Shown: positions 14,591 through 22,613, counted from the first letter of the stretch. The stretch is DNA of 34,543 nucleotides from JBPOIS01 sp052034295 (GCA_052034295.1 JBPOIS010000133.1:1-34543); one strand, 5' to 3'. The notes: generated by a model not told the origin, from the sequence alone. Numbers and translations: made by a program.

Positions 14591-15745
14591 TTACATGTTG
14601 TTCAGGATACCGTCCTTGACCTGGGCCAGGGTGGCGTCGATCTGGGTGAGTACGGCGTCCTTGCACTGGCCCATGGCGGTGTCCGGGTCTTTCAGGCCAT
14701 TGCCGGTCAGGGTGCACACCACCACCGAGCCCTCGGCGATCCTGCCGGTTTTGAGGTCACGCAGCACGCCGCCAACCGACGCCGCCGAAGCGGGTTCACA
14801 GAAAATGCCTTCGTACATGGCCAGCATGCGCTGGGTGTCGAGGATTTCGGCATCGGACAGTTCATCAAACCAGCCGCCGGATTCCTGCATCACCTGCAGG
14901 GCCTGCGACCAGCTCTGTGGGTTGCCGATGCGGATCGCTGTGGCCAGGGTTTCCGGGTCCTTGACCGGGCCGCCGCGCAGGAACGGGGCCGAGCCGGCCG
15001 CCTGAATGCCGATCATCCTGGGGCGGTGGGTCTGGCTGTTCAGGGGCTTGCCGGTGTACTGGCACTGGCCGTCACAGAAGGCACAGCTCTGGGTCGGGGA
15101 CTGGCCGGCCGGGGTGGTGGCTTCGCAGTAGCCGATCCAGTGCGCGGTGATGTTGCCCGCGTTGCCGACCGGCAGGGCATGGTAATCCGGGGCGCGGCCC
15201 AGGGCCTCGATGATTTCGAAGGCGGCGGTCTTCTGGCCCTGCAGGCGATAGGGGTTGATCGAGTTGACGATGGTCACCGGGGCCTGATCGGCCACTTCTT
15301 TCACCAGTTGCATGCCGTCGTCGAAGTTGCCGCGGATCTGCAGGGTGATGGCACCGTACATCATCGCCTGCGCCAGCTTGCCCATGGCGATCTTGCCTTC
15401 GGGGATCAGCACAAAGGCCTTGATGCCCGCACGCGCCGCATAGGCTGCTGCCGCGGCTGAGGTGTTGCCGGTCGAGGCACAGATGATTGCCTTGCTGCCG
15501 GCCTCGACGGCCTTGGTCACGGCCATGGTCATGCCGCGGTCCTTGAACGAGCCGGTGGGGTTCAGGCCTTCATATTTGACGTAGAGCTCGACGTTTTTGC
15601 CGATCAGGCGGGGAATGTTTTCCAGTTTGATCAGTGGGGTGTTGCCTTCACCCAGCGAAATGGCGCGGGTGCTGGCACTGACCGGCAGACGGTCACGGTA
15701 GCGGTCGATCAGGCCGGTGTAGCGGTTGGGTTGGACTTGGGACAT
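14591..15745 (-). CDS. thrC: Threonine synthase
   Basis: ThrC converts O-phospho-homoserine to threonine with pyridoxal phosphate. The PLP lysine is K68 in NPTGSFKDR, and PLP-phosphate binding appears in GNAGNIT (residues 194-200). ATG 15745 gives MSQVQPNRYTGLIDRYRDRLP, the family-typical start; the frame runs open to 15808, but that would place the start inside the hom terminator. The 384 residues are typical of short ThrC, but residues 208-242 form an insertion containing CxxCxxxC (C221, C224, C228), in the stretch CAFCDGQCQYTGKPL, just before RPRMIGIQAAG. This region is usually shorter and lacks cysteines, so it may bind a metal. hom lies directly upstream but a strong terminator separates them. 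Confidence 0.94.
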   Translation of the reverse strand: MSQVQPNRYTGLIDRYRDRLPVSASTRAISLGEGNTPLIKLENIPRLIGKNVELYVKYEGLNPTGSFKDRGMTMAVTKAVEAGSKAIICASTGNTSAAAAAYAARAGIKAFVLIPEGKIAMGKLAQAMMYGAITLQIRGNFDDGMQLVKEVADQAPVTIVNSINPYRLQGQKTAAFEIIEALGRAPDYHALPVGNAGNITAHWIGYCEATTPAGQSPTQSCAFCDGQCQYTGKPLNSQTHRPRMIGIQAAGSAPFLRGGPVKDPETLATAIRIGNPQSWSQALQVMQESGGWFDELSDAEILDTQRMLAMYEGIFCEPASAASVGGVLRDLKTGRIAEGSVVVCTLTGNGLKDPDTAMGQCKDAVLTQIDATLAQVKDGILNNM

Positions 15746-15792
15746 GGTCAGCATTCCGGTCAATGTGGGAGGTACAGGCCAGGACATCAGGC

Positions 15793-15824
15793 AAAAAAAG
15801 CCAGCCACCCGGTCCGTGGCTGGC
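15793..15824 (-). terminator. Strong terminator between hom and thrC
   Basis: On the minus strand GCCAGCCAC and GTGGCTGGC form a perfect 9-bp stem (15816-15824 with 15800-15808) with a 7-nt loop and seven T (15799-15793). It begins 9 nt after the hom stop, so thrC probably depends on read-through or on its own promoter. Confidence 0.9.
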
Positions 15825-15832
15825 GGGTCGGT

Positions 15833-17140
15833 TCAGCCGTCCAGATTTTCCAGACGGATGCGCACCACAGGGGCGGCAACGGCAGACAACGCCTCCAGCT
15901 CGGCAATGGCGGCATTCATGTGGGCTTCCACCACCGGCTGGGTGAGGATGATCACCGGGACGCGGCCTTCGGCGTGGTTGGGTTTTTGCAGAATGGCATC
16001 AATGTTGATGCCCGCGCGGCTGAGGATGCCGGTCACGTCAGCCAGCACACCGGGCTGGTCAGCCGCATCAATGCGCAGGTAATAGGCCGTGACCATCTGC
16101 TCGGCCGGCAGGATCGGCGTGTCGGCCAGGGCATCCGGCTGGAAGGCCAGGTGTGGCACATGCCGCCCTGCGCTTTCGGCATTGATCAGGCGCACCAGAT
16201 CGACCACGTCGGCCACCACGGCGGAGGCGGTGGGCCCGGCACCCGCCCCGGCACCGTAGTACAGGGTGGCCCCCACGGCATTGGCATCCACCAGCACGGC
16301 ATTTTTGACGCCATTGACGTTGGCAATCAGCCGCTCGGCTGGAATCAGGGTCGGGTGCACGCGCAGCTCGATCCCCTGCGGGGTGCGCCGGGCAATGCCC
16401 AGATGCTTGATGCGGTAGCCCAGTTGTTCGGCGTATTCGACGTCCTGCCGGGTCAGGCGGGTGATGCCTTCGGTGTAGGCCTTGGAAAACTGCAGCGGAA
16501 TGCCAAAGGCAATCGAGGCCAGAATGGTCAGCTTGTGGGCGGCATCAATGCCTTCCACATCAAAGGTGGGGTCCGCTTCGGCATAGCCCAGGGCCTGCGC
16601 TTCCTTCAGCACATCTGCAAAGGCCCGGCCCTTGTCGCGCATCTCAGTGAGGATGAAGTTGCCGGTGCCGTTGATGATGCCGGCCAGCCAGTTGATGCGG
16701 TTGGCGGCCAGACCTTCGCGCAGCACCTTGATGATCGGGATGCCCCCGGCCACAGCTGCTTCGAAGGCCACATGCACATTGCTCTGCTCGGCCGCGGCAA
16801 AGATTTCGTTGCCATGTTCGGCCAGCAGGGCCTTGTTGGCGGTGACCACATGCTTGCCGTGTGCAATGGCGGTCATGACGATGTCGCGGGCCAGCGTGGT
16901 GCCGCCGATGACTTCGATGACGATGTCCACTTCGGGCGCACGGGCCAGCGCCAGCAGGTCTTCACTGGACTGGATGCCGTCCAGCGGCAGGTCGGGGCGG
17001 GCACGGCGTGTGCCCACGTGGCTGATGCGGATCTCCCGGCCTGTCCGGCGGGCGATTTCGTCCGCGTTGTCCTGCAGGAGGCGCAGCGCACCCGCGCCCA
17101 CGGTCCCCAATCCCAGAATGGCCAGATGAACAGGTTTCAC
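15833..17140 (-). CDS. hom: Homoserine dehydrogenase
   Basis: This single-function enzyme reduces aspartate semialdehyde to homoserine. The NAD(P) motif GLGTVGAG lies at residues 10-17. The catalytic region includes GIINGTGNFILTEM and YAEADPTFDVEG. A C-terminal ACT domain (about residues 350-430, RIDAADQPGVLADVTGIL) suggests feedback by threonine. The 435-residue length is normal. The start is GTG at 17140, preceded by GGGGGA. The gene is followed by a strong terminator and then thrC, and preceded by a dsbC-like gene, an order known from Moraxellaceae. A TATGAT box in its upstream spacer is a promoter candidate. Confidence 0.95.
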   Translation of the reverse strand: MKPVHLAILGLGTVGAGALRLLQDNADEIARRTGREIRISHVGTRRARPDLPLDGIQSSEDLLALARAPEVDIVIEVIGGTTLARDIVMTAIAHGKHVVTANKALLAEHGNEIFAAAEQSNVHVAFEAAVAGGIPIIKVLREGLAANRINWLAGIINGTGNFILTEMRDKGRAFADVLKEAQALGYAEADPTFDVEGIDAAHKLTILASIAFGIPLQFSKAYTEGITRLTRQDVEYAEQLGYRIKHLGIARRTPQGIELRVHPTLIPAERLIANVNGVKNAVLVDANAVGATLYYGAGAGAGPTASAVVADVVDLVRLINAESAGRHVPHLAFQPDALADTPILPAEQMVTAYYLRIDAADQPGVLADVTGILSRAGINIDAILQKPNHAEGRVPVIILTQPVVEAHMNAAIAELEALSAVAAPVVRIRLENLDG

Positions 17141-17338
17141 CAGTTGTCCCCCATGCGGCAGTCATGCCTGAATCAAAGGCCCAGATCATAGCCAAAAAGT
17201 GTGACCTGCTCCAGCCATTTGGCACGGGTGGCACGCCACAGCAGACCACGGGGCTGGACGGGCAGGCTTTTTTGAAACCAGCGCACCGCATTGGCTGCAG
17301 ACCGCTGGTGCAGCAGGAGGCTGGGCCCGCTCAGTGCC
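17141..17338. other. Spacer between the dsbC-like gene and hom
   Basis: This 198-bp gap on the minus strand contains a frame with coding-like composition, from CTG 17334 or GTG 17286 to TGA 17173, ending in LEQVTLFGYDLGL. It has no ATG and no clear ribosome binding site. The likely hom promoter overlaps its end (17185-17213). I therefore do not call a gene. Confidence 0.35.
17185..17213 (-). promoter_or_regulatory. Possible promoter of hom
   Basis: On the minus strand TGGAGC (17208-17213, 3 of 6) and TATGAT (17185-17190, 5 of 6) are 17 nt apart. It would start transcription about 35-40 nt before the hom start. Confidence 0.3.
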
Positions 17339-18151
17339 TCACAGCCCCAGGGCCTTGGCCAGATTGTCGGGAGACAGATAGCCGCCGATCTGCACACCCT
17401 GCTCGGTGAAAATCGCCGGGGTCCCGCGCACGCCGAGGCGCAGCCCCAGCTGCTGCTGTTGCTCCACCGGGGTTTTGCAGGCGGGTGCCTGCACCGGCAT
17501 GCCCTGCTTGGCCTGGGTCATGGCAGATTTGCGGTCCGGGCTGCACCAGATGGCGTTCATCACCGGCATGGTCTGTGGGCTGCGCGGCCAGGCCAGATAA
17601 CGCACTTCGATGCCCCTGGCATTGATCTGGGCGATCTCGCTGTGCAGCTTGCGGCAGTAGCCACAGTCGGCATCGGTGAACACGTACACGGTCGCTTTGG
17701 GCTGCCCTGCGGGCGCAAAGTCCACCGTGTCACTGGCGGGAATGGCCTGGAAGGCCTGGCGGGCAGAACGGGCCACCAGCGGTTCGCTGATGTCCACGGG
17801 TTGTGCGGCACCCAGCCGCATCACCTCGCCCTGGATCACGTGGCGGCCATCGCCGGTCACGTACAGCGGCGGCATCTGCTCGAAGGTCACCCAGTACAGG
17901 TTGGGGATTTCGGTGGCGCTGATGCTGGTGACGGTGGCTTTGTGGCCCAGCTTCAGCAGGTTGGCGGTCAGCGTGGCTTGCAGGCCAGCGGGCAGCGCGG
18001 CGTCGGCAGCCGGTGCGGCCGGGCTGGTGGTGTAGGTGGCCGTGGCGGTCTGGGGCGGCTCGGCAGGCTGGGAGGTGGAGCTGCTGCAGGCCCCCAGTAC
18101 AGCCAGCAAGGGCAGGGCAGCAGTCCGCAGGGCAGTGTGAAAAACAGTCAT
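17339..18151 (-). CDS. dsbC: DsbC-like thiol:disulfide interchange lipoprotein
   Basis: DsbC rearranges wrong disulfides in the periplasm and is kept reduced by DsbD. The 270-residue product has a thioredoxin fold with the catalytic CGYC at 163-166 (TDADCGYCRKLH). It also has the cis-Pro segment RGTPAIF and a second Cys pair, C203 and C225. The N-terminal dimerisation domain precedes these. The ATG at 18151 gives a signal with the lipobox LGAC (C22) followed by Ser/Thr/Pro-rich linker, so it is predicted to be lipid-anchored, unlike soluble E. coli DsbC. The frame extends further upstream to 18193 but adds a Cys- and Pro-rich leader before this signal. It sits between xerD and hom, an order known in Moraxellaceae. 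Confidence 0.9.
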   Translation of the reverse strand: MTVFHTALRTAALPLLAVLGACSSSTSQPAEPPQTATATYTTSPAAPAADAALPAGLQATLTANLLKLGHKATVTSISATEIPNLYWVTFEQMPPLYVTGDGRHVIQGEVMRLGAAQPVDISEPLVARSARQAFQAIPASDTVDFAPAGQPKATVYVFTDADCGYCRKLHSEIAQINARGIEVRYLAWPRSPQTMPVMNAIWCSPDRKSAMTQAKQGMPVQAPACKTPVEQQQQLGLRLGVRGTPAIFTEQGVQIGGYLSPDNLAKALGL

Positions 18152-18252
18152 GACAACAGGCCGGTTCAGGGGGCATGGGCCCGAGCATAGCAAAAAACTG
18201 TGCAGCCGGTTTGCAGTTCAGCCGGTGGCTTTGTCAACAAAAGCCGATCCAC

Positions 18253-18278
18253 AAAAACCAGCCATAAACAGCATGGCT
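18253..18278 (-). terminator. Terminator after xerD
   Basis: On the minus strand AGCCAT and ATGGCT (18273-18278 with 18260-18265) form a 6-bp stem with a 7-nt loop, then GG and five T (18257-18253). The stem touches the xerD stop codon. Confidence 0.6.
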
Positions 18279-19201
18279 CAGCCCCGGGGGTGATGTTCCC
18301 GGTGCAATGCCTGCAGGTGGCTGTTGGCCACGTGGGTGTAGATCTGCGTGGTGGACAGGTCACTGTGACCCAGCAGCATCTGCACCGCGCGCAGGTCGGC
18401 ACCGCCTTCCAGCAGGTGGGTGGCAAAGGCATGGCGCAGCGTGTGCGGCGACAGTTCGGTGTCGATCCCGGCCAGCACCGCGTAGCGCTTGAGGCCATGC
18501 CAGAAATTCTGCCGGGTCATGAAGCCGCCCTGCCGGGACGGGAACAGCGCCTCACAGGCACGCCCCTCCAGCAGCGCCGACCGCCCCCCGGACAGGTAGC
18601 GCTCCAGCCAGTGTCGGGCTTCCTCGCCCAGCGGCACCAGCCGTTCCTTGCTGCCCTTGCCCTTGATGCGCACAAAACCGGCGTTCAGGTTCAGCTGCTC
18701 CAGCGACAGCCCCACCAGCTCGGACACCCTCAACCCACAGGCGTACAGCACCTCCAGCATGGTGCGGTCACGCAGTCCCAGCACGGTGCCAGGGTCTGGC
18801 GCGGCCAGCAGCGCCTCCACCTCGGCCATCGACAGGTCGCGCGGCAGCGGGCGACCCAGTGCTGGTGCGGGCTGGCTGGCCATCGGGCTGTCGCTGCACT
18901 GGCCCTGCGCCACCATCAGGGCAAAAAACCGGGTCAGTGCGGCCCGCAGCCGGGCCAGTGAGCGTGGGCTGCGGCCTTCGGCCTGTTTTTGCAATAAAAA
19001 ATCACTGAGCTGGCGGGCCGTGCACTCGGGCAGAGGGTGCGCCATCTGCCGCTGGCACAGCAGCACGTCGCTCAGGTAGGCGTTGCGGGTGTGCGGACTG
19101 ACCGCCTGCGCCACCAGATGATCACGAAAATCCAGCAGCCAGGGCCACTGGGCGGGCAGTGCCAGCGGGCGGGGCTGGCGGGGTTTGCGGGCGATGGACA
19201 T
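18278..19201 (-). CDS. xerD: Site-specific tyrosine recombinase XerD
   Basis: XerD with XerC resolves chromosome dimers at dif. The 307-residue product has an N-terminal SAM-like domain and a C-terminal catalytic domain with all active residues: R158 (ACGLRVSEL), K182 (KGKGSKER), H253 and R256 (SPHTLRHAFATHLLEGG), H279 (LLGHSDLSTTQ) and nucleophile Y288 (IYTH). I chose ATG 19201 (MSIARKPRQPRPL), which matches the family length; the frame extends to 19369 with no useful domain, and ribosome binding sites are weak at every candidate, so the start is uncertain. It is divergent from feoA and first in an xerD-dsbC order. A TATGGT box lies at 19236-19241 on the minus strand. No dif-like sequence was found nearby. 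Confidence 0.93.
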   Translation of the reverse strand: MSIARKPRQPRPLALPAQWPWLLDFRDHLVAQAVSPHTRNAYLSDVLLCQRQMAHPLPECTARQLSDFLLQKQAEGRSPRSLARLRAALTRFFALMVAQGQCSDSPMASQPAPALGRPLPRDLSMAEVEALLAAPDPGTVLGLRDRTMLEVLYACGLRVSELVGLSLEQLNLNAGFVRIKGKGSKERLVPLGEEARHWLERYLSGGRSALLEGRACEALFPSRQGGFMTRQNFWHGLKRYAVLAGIDTELSPHTLRHAFATHLLEGGADLRAVQMLLGHSDLSTTQIYTHVANSHLQALHREHHPRG

Positions 19202-19348
19202 GACAGCAACAGCAGCAAAAACCGGATCAGCCCCGACCATACCCGGATTGGCAGACGGCGGCCAGAGGCAGGATTGGCGGCGGATTTTTTTCCCTGAAAA
19301 AATCATGGCTTTTTGGGGCAAAGCCTCCGGCAGCGCCAACATTTGTGC

Positions 19349-19377
19349 TAGAGTGCAATTAAGAATCATTCCTGATT
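19349..19377 (+). promoter_or_regulatory. feoA promoter with Fur-type site
   Basis: A TAGAGT box (19349-19354) is followed by the inverted repeat AATCA-TTCC-TGATT (19364-19377) within a stretch matching the Fur consensus at about 11 of 19 positions. The predicted transcription start falls inside the repeat, the usual way for Fur-iron to block ferrous-iron uptake genes. No good -35 is visible. Confidence 0.4.
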
Positions 19378-19397
19378 ACAACGGTGGGAGATTGGTC

Positions 19398-19637
19398 GTG
19401 CGATTGTCTGAACTGTCCCGTCATCAACAGGCGACGGTCACTGCGGTAGAGGGCCGGGGTGAGGGCGACCCGATTGCACGGCGGCTGGGCGAGCTGGGTT
19501 TTGTGCCCGGCGAGCCGGTGCGGCTGATCACCACCGGACCGTGGGGGCAGGAGCCGCTGCTGGTTCAGGTGGGGTTTACCCGGTTTGCGCTGCGCCGCAG
19601 TGAGGCGGAGCGGGTGCTGGTGGAGCAGGTGGCATGA
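19398..19637 (+). CDS. feoA: Ferrous iron transport protein FeoA
   Basis: FeoA is a small SH3-like protein that supports the FeoB iron channel at the cytoplasmic side. The 79-residue product starts at GTG 19398 with GGAG at 19387-19390 upstream: MRLSELSRHQQ, then IARRLGELGFVPGEPVRLITTGP and the C-terminal ALRRSEAERVLVE, all typical of FeoA. The frame is open back to 19185, but the upstream part covers the Fur-type site and promoter. It overlaps feoB by 4 nt (ATGA at 19634), which indicates coupled translation. The order feoA-feoB-small Cys-rich protein is standard. Confidence 0.93.
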   Translation: MRLSELSRHQQATVTAVEGRGEGDPIARRLGELGFVPGEPVRLITTGPWGQEPLLVQVGFTRFALRRSEAERVLVEQVA

Positions 19638-21493
19638 CGGCCGCGGCCCCTTTGACCCCTGCAGGCTGGCAGCAGGTGGCGCTGGTCGGCAGCCCAAACT
19701 GTGGCAAGACTTCGCTGTTCAACCAGCTCACCGGTACCCGGCAAAAAGTCGCCAACTATGCCGGGGTGACGGTTGAACGCAAGGAAGGACGCCTGACCCT
19801 GCCGTCCGGACGCACGGTGTCGATTCTGGACCTGCCCGGGGCCTACAGTCTGGACGCGGCCAGCCCGGATGAGGCGGTGACCCGGGCGGTGTGTCTGGGC
19901 GAGCTGCCCGGCGAGGCGCGTCCGGAGGTGCTGCTGTGTGTGGTCGATGCCACCAACCTGCGCCTGCACCTGCGCTTCGTGTTGGAGCTGCTGGCGCTGG
20001 GGCAGCCGATGCTGCTGGTGCTGAACATGATGGACGATGTGCGCCGCCGGGGCATCCACATTGATGTGGCGCGGCTGCAGGCGCGGCTGGGCATCGCCGT
20101 GCTGGCCACGTCAGCCACCCGCGGCGAGGGACTGGCCGAACTGCTGGCGCGGCTGGACCAGCCGGTGACCCCGCCACAGCCTGACCTGTCCGCAGGCGAT
20201 GTGCATGCACAGGTGCGGGCGCTGCTGGCCGAAGCGGTGCAGATGCCCGCACGCACCGACCAGCGCGATGACCGGCTGGATGCGCTGTTGCTGCACCCGC
20301 TGTGGGGCCTGCTGATTCTGGCGGCGGTGCTGTTTGTGATGTTTCAGGCCGTGTTTGCCGGGGCGGCGCCGTTCATGGATGGTATCGAGATGGTCACGGC
20401 GATGCTGGGCGGCTGGGTCAGTGGGGCGATGCCCGACGGGGTGCTGAAAAGCTTTCTGGTCGATGGCGTGATCGCCGGGGCCGGTGGGGTGGTGGTGTTT
20501 TTGCCGCAGATCCTGATGCTGTTTTTGTTCATTTTGATCCTCGAAGAAACCGGCTACCTGCCCCGGGCGGCGTTTTTGCTGGATCACCTGATGGCGCGCT
20601 CGGGGCTGAGCGGGCGGTCATTCATCCCGCTGCTGTCGAGTTTTGCCTGTGCGGTGCCGGGGATCATGGCGACACGCAGCATCCAGGACCCCAGGGACCG
20701 GCTGGCCACGATTTTTGTGGCCCCGCTGATGACCTGCTCGGCGCGGCTGCCGGTGTACACGCTGCTGATTGCGGCGTTTATTCCGGCACGGCAGGTGTGG
20801 GGCGGGTTCAACCTGCAGGGGTTGGTGCTGTTTGGGCTGTATGCCGCCGGGATCGTCAGTGCGCTGCTGGTGTCGTGGCTGCTGCGCCGTACCCGGCGTG
20901 ACCGGGCCGAACACCCACTGTTGCTGGAGCTGCCCAGTTACCGGCTGCCGAACTGGCGCAGTGTGGCCATGGGGTTGCTGGAGCGCGGACGGATCTTTTT
21001 GCAGCGGGTCGGCGGCATCATTCTGGCGCTGACGGTGCTGCTGTGGTTTTTGTCCAGCTTCCCGGCCCCGCCACAGGGCGCAACCGGGGCACCGATTGAT
21101 TACAGCTTTGCCGGGATGCTCGGCCATGCGATCCAGCCGCTGTTTGCCCCGCTGGGGTTCAACTGGCAGATCTGCATCGCGCTGATCCCGGCCATGGCAG
21201 CCCGTGAGGTGGTGGTGGCGGCGCTGGGCACGGTGTATGCGCTGTCCGGCAATGACGAGGCCCTGTCCACCGCACTGGCACCGATGATCCAGCAGCAATG
21301 GTCGCTGGCGACGGGGCTGTCTCTGCTGGTGTGGTTCATTTACGCGCCGCACTGCCTGTCCACCCTGGCCACGATCCGCCGCGAAACCGGCTCATGGCGT
21401 ACGGTGGGGGTGATGACGGTGTATCTGTTTGGACTGGCCTACCTGGCCTCGCTGCTGATGTATCAACTGGCGGTGGCGCTGGGCTGGGGCTAG
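19634..21493 (+). CDS. feoB: Ferrous iron transporter FeoB
   Basis: FeoB moves ferrous iron across the inner membrane using a GTP-binding domain. The G domain has G1 GSPNCGKTS (19-27), G3 DLPG (66-69) and G4 NMMD (131-134), with the usual helical domain following. The membrane part has about eight helices, including the Gate motifs with conserved Cys: PLLSSFACAVPGIMATR and PLMTCSARLPVYTLLIAAF. At 619 residues it is of the shorter FeoB type, without the long C-terminal extension of E. coli FeoB (773). The first Ser in G1 is often Asn in homologues. It overlaps feoA and is followed after 30 bp by a Cys-rich membrane protein. Confidence 0.96.
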   Translation: MTAAAPLTPAGWQQVALVGSPNCGKTSLFNQLTGTRQKVANYAGVTVERKEGRLTLPSGRTVSILDLPGAYSLDAASPDEAVTRAVCLGELPGEARPEVLLCVVDATNLRLHLRFVLELLALGQPMLLVLNMMDDVRRRGIHIDVARLQARLGIAVLATSATRGEGLAELLARLDQPVTPPQPDLSAGDVHAQVRALLAEAVQMPARTDQRDDRLDALLLHPLWGLLILAAVLFVMFQAVFAGAAPFMDGIEMVTAMLGGWVSGAMPDGVLKSFLVDGVIAGAGGVVVFLPQILMLFLFILILEETGYLPRAAFLLDHLMARSGLSGRSFIPLLSSFACAVPGIMATRSIQDPRDRLATIFVAPLMTCSARLPVYTLLIAAFIPARQVWGGFNLQGLVLFGLYAAGIVSALLVSWLLRRTRRDRAEHPLLLELPSYRLPNWRSVAMGLLERGRIFLQRVGGIILALTVLLWFLSSFPAPPQGATGAPIDYSFAGMLGHAIQPLFAPLGFNWQICIALIPAMAAREVVVAALGTVYALSGNDEALSTALAPMIQQQWSLATGLSLLVWFIYAPHCLSTLATIRRETGSWRTVGVMTVYLFGLAYLASLLMYQLAVALGWG

Positions 21494-21523
21494 GCGGCTG
21501 ACCTGAGGACAGGAGCACGCACC

Positions 21524-21805
21524 ATGGTTTTTGATGAGTCGCAACTGTGGCAGTGGCTGGTGCTGCTGCCGGTCCTGCTGTGGAGTGTGTGGCGGGTGCT
21601 GGGGCGGCTGCTGCCGCGCACCCGGCAAAAACTGCACTGGGCCTGTGTGCACGGGCTGGCGCGGCTGGGCCTGCGCCGGCTGGCTGCACGCCTGCAGCCT
21701 GCGCCGCTGGCTGATGCCCCCTGTAGCAGTGGCTGTGGCGGCTGCGACACCGGCTGTGCCACACCGAAGCCCGCCGTCCCGGAACAGCCCGTGCAGTGGC
21801 GCTGA
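21524..21805 (+). CDS. Cys-rich small membrane protein of the feo operon (DUF6587-like)
   Basis: The 93-residue product has one hydrophobic helix (WQWLVLLPVLLWSVWRVLGRLL), a basic amphipathic region, and a C-terminal cluster CSSGCGGCDTGC with four Cys. Such one-helix proteins with a CxxxCxxCxxxC tail are frequently encoded right after feoB, in the place taken by FeoC in enterics, and may help iron handling. The family label is from memory of that pattern. AGGAG lies 8 nt before ATG 21524. Its stop is one nucleotide from the stop of the convergent nitroreductase gene. Confidence 0.75.
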   Translation: MVFDESQLWQWLVLLPVLLWSVWRVLGRLLPRTRQKLHWACVHGLARLGLRRLAARLQPAPLADAPCSSGCGGCDTGCATPKPAVPEQPVQWR

Positions 21806-21806
21806 G

Positions 21807-22613
21807 TCAGGGCGCCTGATCCTCCGCCAGCCCGTCCGGGTGGGTCAAAAACCCCTGCTGTCTGAGCAGCCGCAGGTTGCGCGGGGCATAGGTTTTTTCA
21901 TAAAAACGCGCCAGCTTCTGCCGCCACGGCAGTTTTTCACGCGGTTCATTGAAGTCCAGCAGGGTCTGTTCATAGTCCGCCAGCAGGCCTTGCAGCTCAG
22001 GCTGATAGCGGTTTTCGAACACCACCGCAGCCTGCGGCAGGCGCGGTTTGATGCGCATCGTCACGCTGGGCTTGCCGATGCACAGCCCAAACAGCGGAAA
22101 GGTGTGGCGCGGCAAGTGCAGCAGCGTCACCAGCTCCGGTGCGATCAGGCGCAGCCCACCCACCGGACAGGTGACATAGCCCAGACTCTCGGCGGCGGTC
22201 AGGGCATTCTGCGCGGCCATGGCCACATCCACACTGGCGGTGAGCAGCGTGTCGGGCGTGCCCACGGCGGCAAAGCTGCCATCTGCCGCCGCACTGGCCA
22301 GACTGGCCCGGTACAGGTCGGCCACCCACACCCAGAACTCCGAGCAGGTGCCGATCTGCGGGTTGTTGGGCTGCAGTGCCACGAGTTGCGCCCGCAGTGT
22401 CGGGTCGGTGATGCGGATGATGCTGTAGTGCTGGCCATTCATCCACGATGGAGCCTGCCGGGCACAGTCCAGCAGGATGTGCAGGTGCTCCGGCGGTATG
22501 CACGCCGCAGGGTCAAAGTCGCGCCAGGTGCGGTGGCTGAGCAGGGTTTCCACCACCGGGCGGGAGGCGGGCAGGGGGCCATCAGGGCGTGGTGCGGTGG
22601 CATCAGCAGACAT
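21807..22613 (-). CDS. Nitroreductase-family flavoprotein (NfsA-like)
   Basis: The 268-residue protein has the nitroreductase FMN-binding opening LLSHRTWRDFDP (residues 24-35), the APSWMNGQHYSII segment and the region ALTAAESLGYVTCPVGGLR. The C-terminal half (FGLCIGKP, then RFYEKTYAPRNLRLL) fits the NfsA/FRP group of NADPH-dependent nitro and flavin reductases. The start at ATG 22613 (MSADATAPRPD) removes a hydrophobic but non-family leader that the open frame would add up to 22697. The ribosome binding site is weak. The natural substrate is unknown; quinones, nitro compounds and flavins are all possible. It converges on the feo operon with only one base between the two stop codons. Confidence 0.85.
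   Translation of the reverse strand: MSADATAPRPDGPLPASRPVVETLLSHRTWRDFDPAACIPPEHLHILLDCARQAPSWMNGQHYSIIRITDPTLRAQLVALQPNNPQIGTCSEFWVWVADLYRASLASAAADGSFAAVGTPDTLLTASVDVAMAAQNALTAAESLGYVTCPVGGLRLIAPELVTLLHLPRHTFPLFGLCIGKPSVTMRIKPRLPQAAVVFENRYQPELQGLLADYEQTLLDFNEPREKLPWRQKLARFYEKTYAPRNLRLLRQQGFLTHPDGLAEDQAP

Noticed and set aside
18194..18277. Perfect TTGACA box upstream of the dsbC-like gene
   Set aside because: A consensus -35 is present on the minus strand at 18233-18238, but no -10 box lies at a workable distance; the nearest TATGCT is 43 nt away.
19202..19369. Long N-terminal extension of xerD
   Set aside because: It adds 56 non-family residues and overlaps the feoA promoter and Fur-type site; the 307-residue form matches XerD length.
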